A DNA stretch of 64,000 nt from NCBI GenBank assembly GCA_024734555.1, contig JANPWX010020040.1, positions 1,392,241 to 1,456,240 of the forward strand. The letters run 5' to 3'. This document shows positions 1-12,164 of the stretch, piece after piece. The stretch is from Trochalopteron elliotii. Lineage: Eukaryota > Chordata > Aves > Passeriformes > Leiothrichidae. Both the position numbers and the translations under genes were made by a program. Under the pieces are notes generated by a model, which made no database searches, was not told where the DNA came from, and saw only the letters and a program-made list of their open reading frames with translations. Every line of letters starts with the position of its first letter. Positions within the stretch are counted from its first letter, which is position 1.

Positions 1-299
1 TAATGCATTCACCTCCTATTGCTAAGCAAGTCAGGGTTATAAACATGATTTTCATAATTGGGTTTTAACATACATAGAAACCATCCAGCAGCGATGATAG
101 CTTTGCACCAGAAGAGCCTTAAGATAGAGAACAGCTTCTCTGAAGTGTTAAGAATCCCAGCATATTTATCTTAATAAGTTTTATTACAGCCTGCCAGTTT
201 AAACCTAATGACTAATTTATCGTATAAAATACCAGCAATATATTTTTTGGTTTTGATAATTAATTATCTCAAACAAAGGTGATATTTATAAAACTGTCC
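1..299. other. AT-rich unique non-coding DNA
   Basis: This is AT-rich sequence without a credible reading frame or a recognised repeat. It runs directly into the motif-dense block that follows and may be part of the same element. Confidence 0.4.
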
Positions 300-545
300 A
301 GAAATGGTATGTACATTAAAATTGCCTTGCAGCAGAAGATGAAATTATTACTAATATGGGATCAAATTATTACTGTATTGACTTAGTTATTTTATTAGCC
401 CGTAATGGATTTCTTCATTATTTTCCCCGGGATTGTAGCATTCATGATTGCATTAAAGTCTGTTAATCTATGCAAATATCATTAGGAGCTACTAACAACT
501 ATGGCAACTTTCTTCAATTTCAAGGAATGTGGTAAGTACTCCCAA
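300..545. promoter_or_regulatory. Candidate conserved non-coding element with octamer and homeodomain cores
   Basis: The block is packed with TAAT/ATTA cores and holds an intact POU octamer, ATGCAAAT, at 470-477, directly preceded by a TTAATCT OTX-like site. There is no low-complexity run and no repeat signature. This texture is typical of vertebrate developmental enhancers, but AT-rich DNA also gives TAAT cores by chance. Conservation is inferred and was not measured. Confidence 0.35.
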
Positions 546-2700
546 CATTGTTACATTCTGTTAGTGTGATGGGATTAACTCAGCCCCCAAGTCCTTGGGA
601 CAGTGGGTGGGCAGCAGATCCCTGTGAGCCTTTCACGTTTAACAGATAGATAAAGTGGAAGGTGGGAATTTGTTCTTCTGCTTAAAAGGTGGCACAGTTT
701 TCAGCTCCACCACTGTAACCCTGCCTGATGTCAACCAAGTCACTCGTTAGTTTGGAAAAGGGCCATGTCATATAAATTTCCTCTTTATTTCCAGCACTGC
801 TGTCCATCCTCAAAAACAATAGCTCACCTCATGTCCCCATGTTTTAAAACTGCAGTGGGAATCAGGTATTTTCTAAAGGTCAGGTCATGGAGTTGTGGCT
901 TTTCTGCGTGCAGAATGGGGCAGAGGCAAATAAGGAAGGTGAATTTTCAACAGTGGGCACAGCTTTCAAGTGTCTCATGTGTGATCTAATGCCTTCACAC
1001 TGATGTTTCAGAGGTGCTCAATGAACCATTTTTGAGAGGACTGAGATTGCTGCAGAGCTGTGAGTGTGTCTGTCAGTGTTTGTATCCACCACTTCAAAAA
1101 AATGTGGACAAATATTAAGCCTTGAATGTTTCCCTTTTCAACACCTCTAAAAACTGAAAGATGCATGCACGAGAAGAATGATAGATAAGGAAAAATACAC
1201 AGCTGCTGAATGGTATAACTATTTATCTCTATTACCTATTAGTCTAATTTCACATCTTCCATACTTAGATAATGAGGTTACAGACACCTTTGTAGTAACA
1301 CACACAAAATTAAATAGAAGAAAATCAGGTTAAATTGGATCACAGAGTGACAAGGATGGAATTTCATCTCCTTACCCATATCTGTCTGCCTGACTGTCTC
1401 TCTAAATAATCTAGATCCACAGCTTATATGCAAGCAAGATAATCCCGACAGGAACTTTCCAGCAGTGATTTCCAACTGATCAGTGGTACATTATTCCTGC
1501 AATATTAGGGTTTACAGTGAGCTTTCCTGTCATTTCTGAATGGCACCTGAAGCCTCCTCTTTGAATTGACCTTAGACTGAAATCAGTTTAGGTCCAATTA
1601 TGAAAGATACTGAACTCTGGGTGCCCTTGTTTTGCTCCATCAGCATGTGCACCACAACTGAGAGGAAGACAGGCTTTGAAAATGTTAAAGGCTTCAGTTT
1701 TTGACACAAAAGATGCATTGTGAACTATAAACAAGCAAAACGGACTTGAGATGTTGGTGAGCAATCCCACAGCCCCAGGGATTCACAGGACTCCTGTCTT
1801 TTCACTTAAACAGTAACAAGAGCCTCCCTCCCAAAAATCTCATTTGAAAAAAAACAACAGCCCAAAAACACTGCTGTGGTGTCAGAGCAAAGTAGTGTTA
1901 GATTAGCTATTTGCACCTCTGTAAATGAATTAATAAAATGTGATTGTTTTATGTTTGGCTGTCAATCTGCATTTGGCTCAGAGGGGATAATTTTAACTCA
2001 GAATGTGTTAAAAAGTAATTCCGTAGATGGTAGCAGTCTTGGACCCTGTGAAACCCTCCATTTTTTTTGCTGATGAGCTGACCTTGTTTTGTTAAATAAA
2101 AAGAGACCCAAAACAGCATTCAGAAAGGGAAAAAGCAGTGTGAATCTATGGAAAACAAACAAACAAAAGAGAAACCAAAAAAATACCCTACACAAAACAA
2201 AACATTAAAAACCCCATCGCATTATTTTTTCTGTATTCTTTCTTTCTTCCTTTTTCTTCATGGTAAGATGTAAAATAAATGGAAAACCAAGCCCAGAAGA
2301 AATACAGGCATTAAATTTGATGGATTGGCTGAAGCTGTTATGTATTAATTGCATTTCAGAATCAGCTGGGCCCCTCTCCACTAGGCAGCAGAGCCCTGGT
2401 CTGCTGGGGGGCTGAACAAAGGACAGCAACAAAGCAGCATTAAGGGTCCTATCAAGGGTCTCTCTGGCTGGTTTCCTTTCACAGCCTGTTGCAGAACACA
2501 AACTCATTAATTCTTTGAGCTTAGACCAACTCTGCCAGAAAGGACTCTTTTGCAAAACCACTGAATGAACCACCCACCTTGAACTGCTTGGGAGTTTTGG
2601 GACTGGAAACACAGGGAGTTGGTCTGCTTGTGTTGTTCACCAAAACGGGTCCTAACTCAGCAAAATTCTCATGTCAGCCCTGCTAAGGGGTTATGATAGA
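546..2700. other. Unique intergenic or intronic DNA
   Basis: Unique sequence with only short unrelated reading frames on both strands, the longest 135 codons on the minus strand near 2205-2612, with no recognisable domain. There is an A-rich stretch around 2150-2210. No transposon, RNA gene or array was recognised. Confidence 0.5.
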
Positions 2701-2709
2701 TTTAAGTGT

Positions 2710-2767
2710 GAGGAGACAGATACGGAAGGAGGATAAACCTTATCTGAGAAGACAAATAAGGAAGGAG
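2710..2767 (+). repeat. Imperfect 22-bp direct duplication, 36-bp period
   Basis: A purine-rich 22-bp unit at 2710-2731 recurs at 2746-2767 with 19 of 22 positions identical. The period is 36 bp, a multiple of three, so one plus frame reads the peptide RRQIRKE twice. The frame is only 61 codons long and the peptide matches no family I know. A local duplication in non-coding DNA is the simplest reading. Confidence 0.6.
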
Positions 2768-3120
2768 CCTATGGCTACCCAAAACATGAATTTAGAAGGT
2801 GATGGGTCCCACCAGAGTAGCTTGGCCCTCCTGTGTGCAGCATTCCTTTTAGACCAACAAGAGAGTTCAGTGGTTTAAATTAAAATGGAGGGTGTAAAAT
2901 CACGTGCTTTGGACAGATAGGAAAGTGGGAGGCAAGGTTTTCTTCTTACTACTTAAATCAGGGGGGGTTTGGAGTGTCTGGGATTGGTTCTGAAAGGCTG
3001 ATAGCTGCTAATAAAAAGTTTGCTCTGTCTGACTGAGTGGCTTTAATGTAATTGGAAACTTAGAAAAAGTCTGTATTCCAGTGGTGATCCCAATGCTGTC
3101 ATCTTGAGCCCATCTCAAAT
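2768..3120. other. Unique non-coding DNA
   Basis: No gene or recognised repeat is visible here. Confidence 0.45.
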
Positions 3121-3215
3121 AGCAGTTGGGGGACATAATTAGGTGGTGTAAATCAGGATGATTTCACTGATGGTGCTGATTTACACAATCTGAGGACCTG
3201 GCTTAGCTCTGTTAT
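3121..3215. repeat. Fragment of an ancient palindromic interspersed repeat (copy A)
   Basis: Two perfect 11-bp inverted arms, GTGTAAATCAG at 3146-3156 and CTGATTTACAC at 3176-3186, are separated by 19 bp and followed by a degraded CTGAGGACCTGGC tail. From memory, the arms and tail match a palindromic element abundant in turtle and crocodilian genomes and present as old copies in birds. I cannot name the family with confidence. Two related fragments occur at 7411-7460 and 22770-22830. Confidence 0.5.
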
Positions 3216-5100
3216 GGCGGTGAGCTGCACTGCCTAACCTCCCTGAATTCCCTGCATGGATTCTACACATCACTTAACTTCAGGCAAGACTTTCTCACAT
3301 TGTCTGAATGCTAATTGCACTTCTGTGCTGCAGCTTATATTAAAATTAATATATAATTCCAAAAAAATAGAGATAATTGAACTGACCCAAAATATAACCC
3401 CTTTCCTTATTTCTTAAGCACTTGAGTTTTAGCACAAATCTCTTTTACTGCAGGGGCTTATGTTATGCCGTCAGCAAATGCAAAGAGCAATTAAACATTT
3501 AACATGATCACAAGGAGGAGAGGAAAGCTGCTGTTTAAATGCATCAAGGAAAAAAAAAAGAAAAAAGCCCAGAAAAACAGCCTCTTGGGTCTAATATAAG
3601 ACAGAAAAAAAATGCACTCCGGTCAGTTCAATTCAAGAGCTTTGTTTATTGGGGATCTAGTATATTATTTTCAAAAGTAAAATTCCTACTTTGCTGAGTT
3701 CCTTACAAGGAGTTTCAAAAAATCCTGTGCCACAGAGATGCCACACTGAAGCACATGCTTTCTGGAGGGTGAGCGTTATGATTTTCACCTTCTCTTTGTT
3801 TTCCTGGGTTGGGAGGGTTACCTGAATCTCAGGGAATATCTGCTTCTGGAAAGTACTGCACTGCATTTCCTCAAAAGAAGAAAATAAGTAACAGACTTCA
3901 AAACTTTGCATCCCTTCTGACATTCCTCATTTTTCTGTTTCACACATTTTCCTGTTCTGTTAAAAGCACATAATCTAACCTATGAGTCATCTTGGTCAGT
4001 GCTGCTGCCTATATCCAAAGTATTAATAAGAGGAATTAGTCCTGTTTGTCAGTCTGTCTGTGAATGAGAGATGTGGGATTAAGTTGCTAGATGATATTTG
4101 TTTTTCTTAGCTTATAAAGAATGTTTATTCAGTTGCCGTAAGGACATCAGGGTCATGCAGCCTGATATGCAGCTTGAGCAGTGTGCAGGCCCCATTCATA
4201 GGGGAATCGAGTCCCTGTTGGAGAAAGCAGCCCTGATTTAACATTCTGGTTGTCTGAGGGGCCTGCCTTAAAAATGCCCTTGGAGTCTGTTTCCCCAGTA
4301 CAAAGGAATGCACAGCAACATGCACTCAAAAAGGCCTCACTCCTGTTGAGGGGTGGATGGAGAGGACAGATAAGTAATGGGACTCCAGGGCTGCTGTCAA
4401 CCTGACAGCATCTTAACAAAGATACAGAGGAATTTTGGGGGGGCCTAATTTAATAGGATTTGTCAGATCTTTTCATGGGACGCTACCGTTTTCAATTAAG
4501 TGTTTTTCAGGAGAGTCTATTTGATTCTGGTGGGTGGTTTAAGAAAGGGACATCCAGACAGCCAGACAAACAGGTTGTGAGGTGGCTTATCACTTCTGTG
4601 GAGTATTAGGGTATGAGCTGCTGACATAGACTTCTTGGAACAGTCTGACACAGGGAGATTCTGAAATGGGGTGCTGGTCACCAGGAAGGTCACCAGGTGC
4701 CCAGAACAGAATTTCCCCAGAATTTAAAACAATGGGAGAGCAATGATCTGAACCTATTTCCTTGCATTTTATGAGGGCATCTGAATGCCAGAAAATGGAC
4801 TCTATACCTTCCTGCTCTCAGATTTTTAAGAGTTTAGGATTTAGAGTACTTTTTCTTTTTTTTTTTCACCAAAACAGCTTTAGAAGTTCTTAGGTTGAAT
4901 TCAGAAAAAGTGGGAAAATGACTCAAATATCAACTACTTTCTGCCTGCAAAAGCATTTTCTTCTCAGCTCTTGGATTAACACCTAGACTCAGGCATGTCT
5001 GTGACACAGAGAGGCTCTTTATTTGCCAATCTCAATTTTTTTCTGGGATTGCAATATCAGACACAAAGCAACATTTTCTCTAGTAGACTGTGCCACTAAT
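3216..5100. other. Unique non-coding DNA
   Basis: No gene is recognised. The content is ordinary unique sequence with a short A-rich run near 3550-3570 and a T-run near 4855-4866. Two overlapping minus frames of 66-88 codons around 4125-4419 have no recognisable product. Confidence 0.5.
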
Positions 5101-5102
5101 AC

Positions 5103-5149
5103 AATAAGGGTCTAATATATTAATGAATAAGGATCTATAATATGCTAAT
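5103..5149 (+). repeat. Imperfect 23-24 bp tandem duplication in AT-rich DNA
   Basis: Two adjacent AT-rich units, 5103-5125 and 5126-5149, each begin AATAAGG and continue with a related TCTA/TAAT pattern. The surrounding 5090-5220 segment repeats CTAATA and ATTAAT words and may be the decayed remnant of a longer tandem array. Confidence 0.5.
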
Positions 5150-5900
5150 ATTTCTGCATCACATTAATATTCTATTAGACTAATGTATTATTATGCTAAT
5201 AAGACTATTAAAAATGCAAAATATAATTATATGTTCTGTATGGCTCCACTGTTGAAATCTGATTCCTGCCCTAGACACACTTGTGTGTGTATTTCTAGAA
5301 ATTGTATTACCTGCTGTGCAAAGTTGGCTTGATCTACACCTGATGTCTTTCATCACACACTCCAAGCAGCCAAGAGAGGATTTCATACCCCCAAACCCAT
5401 TAACAGGTGAAACAGATTAAGTGCTTCAGCAGGTCCACATTTCAGCTGTGGGAGAGACAGGCTGACAGCCATGCTTTACCGATGCCCCACTCCCTCTTGG
5501 AATTTACCTTTCTTTTCACTGAGCTGACTGAGAGGAGACCCTCCTCTGGGCAGTTGTGTTGTGTCAGAAGAGTGTAACACACCTAAATCCCAGCAAGCCA
5601 ACCCCCTAGGAAAGGGTACTATGTGAGACCCGTTGAAGGAGATCCTTTTCTCTGTGGTGTTTTCTTTTGTCAAGTTTAGGCAGGTCCATATTCAGTGTTC
5701 TGTTTATGTAGCTTATTCTTTGATGCCTAATTTCCCCTGACACCATCAAAGGAGGCTAATCAACAGGCAGAGAAGGCTGTGACTTCCTCTGGACAGCTAA
5801 TCCCGAACAACAGGGCACTGTGTGTCTGGTTTTCCCCCCAGTCCCAGCCCTGGCTATGCTTCTGCTCCTCTGTCACTGTTGAAAGAGAATTTTCAATATA
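5150..5900. other. Unique non-coding DNA
   Basis: AT-rich at the start, then average composition. No gene, RNA or transposon was recognised. Confidence 0.45.
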
Positions 5901-5901
5901 T

Positions 5902-5921
5902 AGAGAATATATATATTCTCT
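5902..5921. repeat. Perfect 20-bp palindrome
   Basis: AGAGAATATATATATTCTCT equals its own reverse complement. The AT core could extrude as a small cruciform or simply reflect a short TA microsatellite with mirrored flanks. There is no sign of a terminator context. Confidence 0.85.
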
Positions 5922-7410
5922 GTAAATATATCCACACTCCTGCTCACTCCTGAATAATGGCATTTGGAGGAGAGGTCTCCTGCAGACCTTTCTACCATAG
6001 CTAAATGTTCACTTGATTGCTTTTAGATGGGCCAATTAAGAATGAAAAGGGAAAGTGAACAGCATGGTTTTGTTTTGTTTTAAAAATGTCATGTTTGCCA
6101 AGTTTATTAAGCAGGAGCTTAGAATGAATATTGAATTTTCAAAGACTGGCTCTGATAAAATTTGGAAAAGAAAGTGGAAGGACATGTCCTTCGCCTTGTC
6201 CCTGTCAGGATAACTCTCTGCCCTATATCAATATCTGCATCTCGTGGCACCAGCCATTTAATGGATGTTACAACAGACACCTTTAATGAAAGGAAAGGGG
6301 TTTTGTTACCTGTCTGAAGATCTATTCACTTCCTTACTGCCACTGGAAAGAGGCAGAGAATCGAATGGAGAAGGTTTCTGACTAAAAGAAATCCTTTCTA
6401 ATGGGAAGGAAAGAAACTATATGGGTAGAACTCATGGTCTGGGAAGGCTGAGGCTCTCTGTCACTGCATGCTGGTTAAAAATGGGAGAAATGTATCTGTC
6501 AGTAATAACACACTTGAATGTTGTTCTGTACTGTGCCAGTTGAGCTAGGGAGCTTCTCCAGGTTCCTTCCAAACCTTTCTTCTGGTTCTGGACCTTCTTT
6601 CTTAGGCAGCAGGCTTTTTGAAGACCCTCACAAGTTCTCAGGGTTTATTTGATACCCAAATAGCAAAGAAGTTGGGATGGCACAGAGTCGTCTTTATGTG
6701 TGGAAGAGGAGGAACAGTTTATAAGTGCATCATAAAACTGGGAAGTGTGCTCAATTTCACAAGATTTAAGGCTTCCATAAGCATCTACATGTTTCACACA
6801 GCCGATCTGTGTAGCACTGCCTTGTGCATGAACAACTTTGTTGTGTGGTGGTTAATTCTGTATCATGGTAAGGATCCTGCTACCGTTAACAGTGTTTTCT
6901 CTTTTAGACCAAGAGAAAGAAATCCAGATCTGTGGAAGTGAAAAATCTAAACATTTCATTATTATTTTCTATGGGTATTCAATATGATTTATATGTATAT
7001 ATGTATGAGTGATAAGAAACGTATGTGACTCCCTGACTTGAATTTGTCCTAGGACACATGGTGAATGAGTAAGGGATCCAATTACACAATAATTGAATTT
7101 TTTTTTTCTGTATCATATCCCTCATCTGACTTCCAAATTTCCTTATTTTCATGGCAGCAGCAGGATGATTACATACCAAGTGAAGATACACAAAGCATAG
7201 AATTGTCAACTCTGGTCTACAAAATAGGGAACTCATACCCAAATCTTTACACTGTCCATGTTTTCAGCTTGCTGGTGGTGTCCCACAGCAAATTCCATTT
7301 ATGTTATTTTCATTATTACCATTGTTATTTTAATATATGACTCATGTACCACCATTTGCTGTGGATTCTCTAAGATGATGGTCGAGTTGTTTCAAACTGC
7401 TTTATCAACT
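5922..7410. other. Unique non-coding DNA
   Basis: Average to AT-rich unique sequence. The plus frame at 6618-6941 (107 codons) and neighbouring overlapping frames show no domain or consistent composition, so no gene is called. Confidence 0.45.
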
Positions 7411-7460
7411 TGAAGTTCAGTGGAGTTGCACTGATTTACATGAGCTGAGACTTTAGCCTA
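7411..7460 (+). repeat. Fragment of the ancient palindromic interspersed repeat (copy B)
   Basis: The segment reads a one-sided version of copy A: a TGAAGTTCAGTGGAGTTGCA block followed by CTGATTTACA and a TGAGCTGAGA tail. This order (gene-neutral GAAGTCAATGGAGT-like block, GATTTACAC, GCTGAGG) is what I recall of the reptile and bird element. It is diverged and truncated. Confidence 0.45.
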
Positions 7461-9048
7461 AAGTTCCTATTGAAAGTGACAGAAAGCTTTTTGCTGGTCT
7501 GTCTCTCCCTGGAAAAGAAAACGCTTTTCACAGGAAAGCTGTTACTTGGTGTGTTCCCTTATATAACAGCACTGCTGGCAAAGTAGAGAGACCAAAAAAT
7601 ATGAGGACTCTAGCCCTCATGGAAAGGCTCAGCGTGCTGAAGTGAGCAACCTCTCCACAGCACGATGATGTGCTTGTCAAACAAGTCCACAGAGGGAGGA
7701 TTTTATCAAAATCTGTTCTTCAGTTTCTGCAGTTATCTTCAGTCTACATTTGTGTGGAACAAAGGTTTAAGTGTAGATTATTACTCCAGCATTTTGTTTC
7801 ACCTGAGTTAATCTGCTTAGCAAAAATCTTCTTGCCTTACCTCCCACCTATATTTCTGTGTCAGTACATACCTAAAATATTGTTTCTTCTCCGAACACAA
7901 CCAGAACAGAAGTTAGCCATGTTGATTGTCTTCTTGTTAAAGTGGTATCCTGGATAGTTTATAGGTTTCTTTGACCTTTGTTTGGTGCATCCACAAAGAG
8001 AGATAGAAGTACCCCTATGTGCCTCAGCTATAACTTTAGATCTGCTGGATAAATTCAGGTATTTCTGGGTTGCTATTTGTTGAACCATCACCATCTTTCA
8101 GAAGTGTGTGGGCTGAAGAGCAAGAAAAGCCTTGCAGAGGGAGGGTTATGTTGCATATCTCTGCGTCAAAGACCAACACAGATGTTCCTGTGCCAGCCCC
8201 TGGAATGAGAGTTTGCTGCAGGAGTCCTGAATTGCAGAAGCCTGGTAGCTCACTGTCTATCTGTGAGTGTGTTTTCTCCCCTTGGGTTTGCTTCATACCA
8301 GGATAAATAAAGAAAGAATGGTCTGTAAAGCTTACACAGAATGCAATTCCCTCTCTATATAATGTTCCTCCTTTTGTTGGAGAAGCTTCTTTTCCCCTCT
8401 AACTTTTTCTGTTTTTCTTTCTCTTGATCTCACTTTTCTGCAGTCTGAATGCAAGCATGTGTAAAAAATCGGGGTGAGAGGATTTGATCTCTAGGCAAAG
8501 AAAACACCAGAGGTTAATTAAAAACAAAAGGAAGCATAACAAGCAATTCCCTCTCTCTCCTACTCTCTCCCCACATGTGCCCTTCAAGCCCAGGGTTTCA
8601 AGCAGGAGTGGAGTTAGCCAGGACCAAGATGGAAGCAAGAGCCCTGGAGGAGAAAAAGGGCTTATAATCTTTGAACAGAAGTAAAGGTGGGGGGAGACCA
8701 TCCCATCAGTGTAATCCCAGTGCAATTTCATCTAGGCCTGTTGTTTCTTAATGAGTTTTTATTCATCTTTAATTTGACGGGTCTTCTTTCCCAAAGGAGG
8801 GCTGAGAGAGCAAGGGAAAGGGGAAACACAACCATAGAGTAAGAGAGCAAAGTCTTTGACAATATTTCTTTTTATACTTGTTTCTTCCTCTCTTAACTGA
8901 TAGCTAAAATGTCTTTCTAATACATTTCTCTGTCTTTTTGCTAATGTATTTAGCAGAAAATTGGTTTTGGAACTGTAAAATGAAATAAAGAAATTAAAGC
9001 AGATTGCAAAGATCTGATACAGTGTCCAAAATTTAGGAGAAAAATAAA
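7461..9048. other. Unique non-coding DNA
   Basis: No gene is recognised. Overlapping frames on both strands at 7670-8731 are up to 110 codons and have no recognisable product. A short CT-rich run lies at 8545-8575. Confidence 0.45.
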
Positions 9049-9096
9049 TCCTCCCTCCCTCCCTTCCTTCCTTTCCTTCCTTCCTTCCTTCCTTCC
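9049..9096 (+). repeat. (CCTT)n / (CCCT)n polypyrimidine microsatellite, left flank of gap
   Basis: Uninterrupted CT-only sequence built from CCCT then CCTT units runs straight into the assembly gap. The minus strand is pure GGAA/GGGA purine. The reading frame across it on the minus strand is an artefact of repeat plus N. Confidence 0.95.
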
Positions 9097-9496
9097 NNNN
9101 NNNNNNNNNNNNNNNNNNNNNNNNNNNNNNNNNNNNNNNNNNNNNNNNNNNNNNNNNNNNNNNNNNNNNNNNNNNNNNNNNNNNNNNNNNNNNNNNNNNN
9201 NNNNNNNNNNNNNNNNNNNNNNNNNNNNNNNNNNNNNNNNNNNNNNNNNNNNNNNNNNNNNNNNNNNNNNNNNNNNNNNNNNNNNNNNNNNNNNNNNNNN
9301 NNNNNNNNNNNNNNNNNNNNNNNNNNNNNNNNNNNNNNNNNNNNNNNNNNNNNNNNNNNNNNNNNNNNNNNNNNNNNNNNNNNNNNNNNNNNNNNNNNNN
9401 NNNNNNNNNNNNNNNNNNNNNNNNNNNNNNNNNNNNNNNNNNNNNNNNNNNNNNNNNNNNNNNNNNNNNNNNNNNNNNNNNNNNNNNNNNNNNNNN
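9097..9496. other. Assembly gap, 400 N
   Basis: Exactly 400 undetermined bases lie inside a polypyrimidine repeat. The real length is unknown, and the round number suggests either a placeholder or a rounded estimate. Confidence 0.99.
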
Positions 9497-9531
9497 TCCT
9501 TCCCTCCCTCCCTCCCTCCTTCCCTCCCTCT
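9497..9531 (+). repeat. (CCCT)n / (CCTT)n polypyrimidine tract, right flank of gap
   Basis: CT-only sequence resumes directly after the gap with the same CCCT and CCTT units, so the gap almost certainly represents more of the same repeat. Confidence 0.95.
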
Positions 9532-11559
9532 AGGAAGTTCAGCAAGACCAAAAACTTATTTTGGTTGTCTGGGTTATATATCTTGGATCACACCTAACTG
9601 GTTAGGTCAAGCCATAATAGTATTAGTATTTAAAGGGGAAAGTTGTGGAGTTTTTACAATAAGAAGCAGGAATGTCAGGGGCAGGATGAGCTTGGGGGAT
9701 GTCCAGTCTTGCTGGCATGGTTTGAATGGGAACTGGTCCTTTTGATAGAGAGTGGGGACACTTTCCACCAAAGCTTCCATCACCGACTGGAGTCTGAGAC
9801 AAAGGGAGAAGCAGGCTTGTTCGTTTTGATTGCTGGGGTTTCACATCTCACCTCCTTTCCCTCTTTCACTCTCTTTCACCCATACATACACAGGTAGACT
9901 TTGAGTGTAATATTTTGCACATCTTCTACCACTGCATTACATCCCGCTGGCCATATCTTGACAGGCTGCATCAGTCAATAATGATGTAATATTAAATGGT
10001 AATGATACAGCTATGCAGAGTAATGAGAGAAAGCAATTTCTCTCACTATTTACCCATTTACCAATCGACTGAATTCATCATGTCAAAAACACAGGGATAA
10101 GTCCATGAGAGGCTGACATATGTTCCTATTGTGTAGTGGTTCTGCTCAGCTGGCTGACAAAAAAAGTCTAAGTAAACATATTAAGTTAAGTTCTGCTCAG
10201 GGTGTGAAGACAAAGGAGAAAAAGGAAACAAGTCTGTACGTGAACTTGAACTTGGAGAGTGAGAAAAATATTACTAGGAAATAAGGAGATGAAAGAAGGT
10301 AACAGAATGCAGTTTGGGTCCATGCAGTGAGCATCAGTCGAGGCATGTGTGTTGTTTCAGCAGAGCAATTAAATAATACAGGTGGGTCTATTACTATAGA
10401 GTTTCTGAAGATTGCAACTCCACCTTGCAGTCCTTCCTTTGAGAGTCTCTACAGGCTCAGAAAACATCTGTGGTTCTCGTGAGCTGCCCCCAGAGAAGAT
10501 TAGGATGGACAAACTTCATTTACAATCAGGCAGAAACTGAAACCCAGATAAATCCTTAGATTAAACAGAACAGGACCTGCATTCCCTCCTGGTGGTTAAG
10601 CAGAAGGACTTGGATCTGCCATGAGAAAGCTTGATGACCAGATGTGTCCAGGAAAATTACATTTGGAAAAAGCAGAAGGCAGATTTTATGCATAAATTGT
10701 TAAGGAATTCCTCGGACTTCCAGGAAGCAGAGTCTTCCAGCAGTGCTTTCACTATTTTGAATTCTTCCACCAAGCAATTCGAGGCTGATGTGACAGAACC
10801 CTTCTGCACCTTCACTGCTTTTGATTTCCATTTGGAGGTATTGATATTCCCTCCTCTGAAAAGCAAACTGGATATACATTTCTAACACAGCTGCTCGTAT
10901 TTGCAAGGATATTTACAAAAAAACCCTGCAATAGTTGTGTGGCTCTTGGAGCAGCCCCTTAGAAAGAAAGGTGTCAAACTCTGAATCTGGCTGATTATCA
11001 CCTGATGAAGTGTTTGGCTTTACTAAACCACAGGTATCCTGCACAAGTTGTGGGGAAAAAGGGAAATACACACCATATACCAAAAGCAGTCATATGTGAG
11101 ATGCTGCCCTAAAATACTGTTCTCAAGTAGCACTGTTCTGAGCAAGGCTGTGGGAGAAGAATAGTGTGGAGAGCGGAGTTAAAGTCACTGAGACTACATC
11201 AAAGATGGGTATTTAGAGGTCCTGGGCCAGGGAGGTTTGGAACTGAGGGCATGGAGAAAGGAGAGGGACAAGGATGTTGCAAAGTATTTTTCCTTTTTAT
11301 TTTCTTTCTCTGAGCTGTTTTTAGATGTAATCTTACAACTGCAGAGTGTAAATCCTACACAAGCCCAAGTGATTATTGCAGCTGGAGGCTCTGGGTGGTT
11401 TTGTAACCTCTCTGCTCTGCTTCAGCTGCTGAAAGCCAGAGGGAAGAGGAGCAAGGGGAGGGAAGTGGAAGGAAGAAGGAGAGCTGGACTCTAGAAAAAA
11501 TCTTCATCCAAAATCCCAGCTATTTCCCCAGCACTTAGTGCCTCATTAATGCTGTCCAA
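9532..11559. other. Unique non-coding DNA
   Basis: No gene, RNA or transposon is recognised. Short frames (up to 85 codons) overlap on opposite strands at 9623-9897 and 10631-10906, as expected by chance. The upstream limit of the CR1 that follows is fuzzy and could reach slightly into this block. Confidence 0.45.
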
Positions 11560-12164
11560 AATTGAGAAGGACACACTGGTTTCTGGGATGTGTCAAAAGC
11601 AGTGTGATTAGCAGGTAGAGAGAGGTGATTCTCCCCCTCTGCTCTTGTGAGGCTCCACCTGAAGTGCTGAATCCAGCTCTAGGACCCTCAACATAGGCAA
11701 GACTTGTTAGAAGAGGTCCAGAGAAGGACTACAAAGATGATCAGAGTGCTGAGGCACCTCTGCTATGGAGACGGTTGAGACAGTTGAGGTCGTTCAGCCA
11801 GGAGAGGAGAAGGATCTGGGGTGACCTTCTAGCACCTTCTGGTAACTGAAGGGTCTAAAAGAGAATGGGAGAGGGACATTTTAAAAGGACATGTACTGAG
11901 AGGATAAGATGTGATGTCTTTAAACTAAAAGACAGCAGGTGTAAATTAGACATTAGGGAGAAATTCTTGACCGTGAGGGTGCTGAGACACTGGCACAGGG
12001 TGCCCAGAGAAGATGTGGATGCCCCATCCCTGGAACTGTTCAAGGCCAGGCTGCATGGGGCTCTGAACAACCTGGTTTAGTGGAAGGAGTCCCTGCCCTG
12101 GCAGGGGGTGTAATGAGATGATCTTTAAGGTCTATTTCAACCCAAACCATTGTGTGGTTCTATG
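11560..12164 (+). mobile_element. CR1 LINE, 5'-truncated 3' end
   Basis: About 600 bp match the 3' part of avian CR1 retrotransposons. Recognisable blocks in order are AGCAGTGTG...GCAGGTAGAG, the AGAGGTCCAGAGAAGGACTA region, TTCAGCCAGGAGAGGAGAAG, the ATTAGGGAGAAATTCTTGAC block, GATGCCCCATCCCTGGAACT and the terminal GATCTTTAAGGTC segment. It ends at the diverged octamer-type tail TTCTATG. The copy is truncated at the 5' end, as is usual for target-primed reverse transcription, and contains no intact reverse transcriptase frame. Frames at 11855-12080 are chance products of the element. Confidence 0.95.

Noticed and set aside
9033..9551. Apparent 172-codon minus frame
   Set aside because: It is the GGAA microsatellite plus the N gap.
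11855..12080. Opposed 71-codon frames
   Set aside because: Both are translations of the CR1 3' untranslated-type segment.
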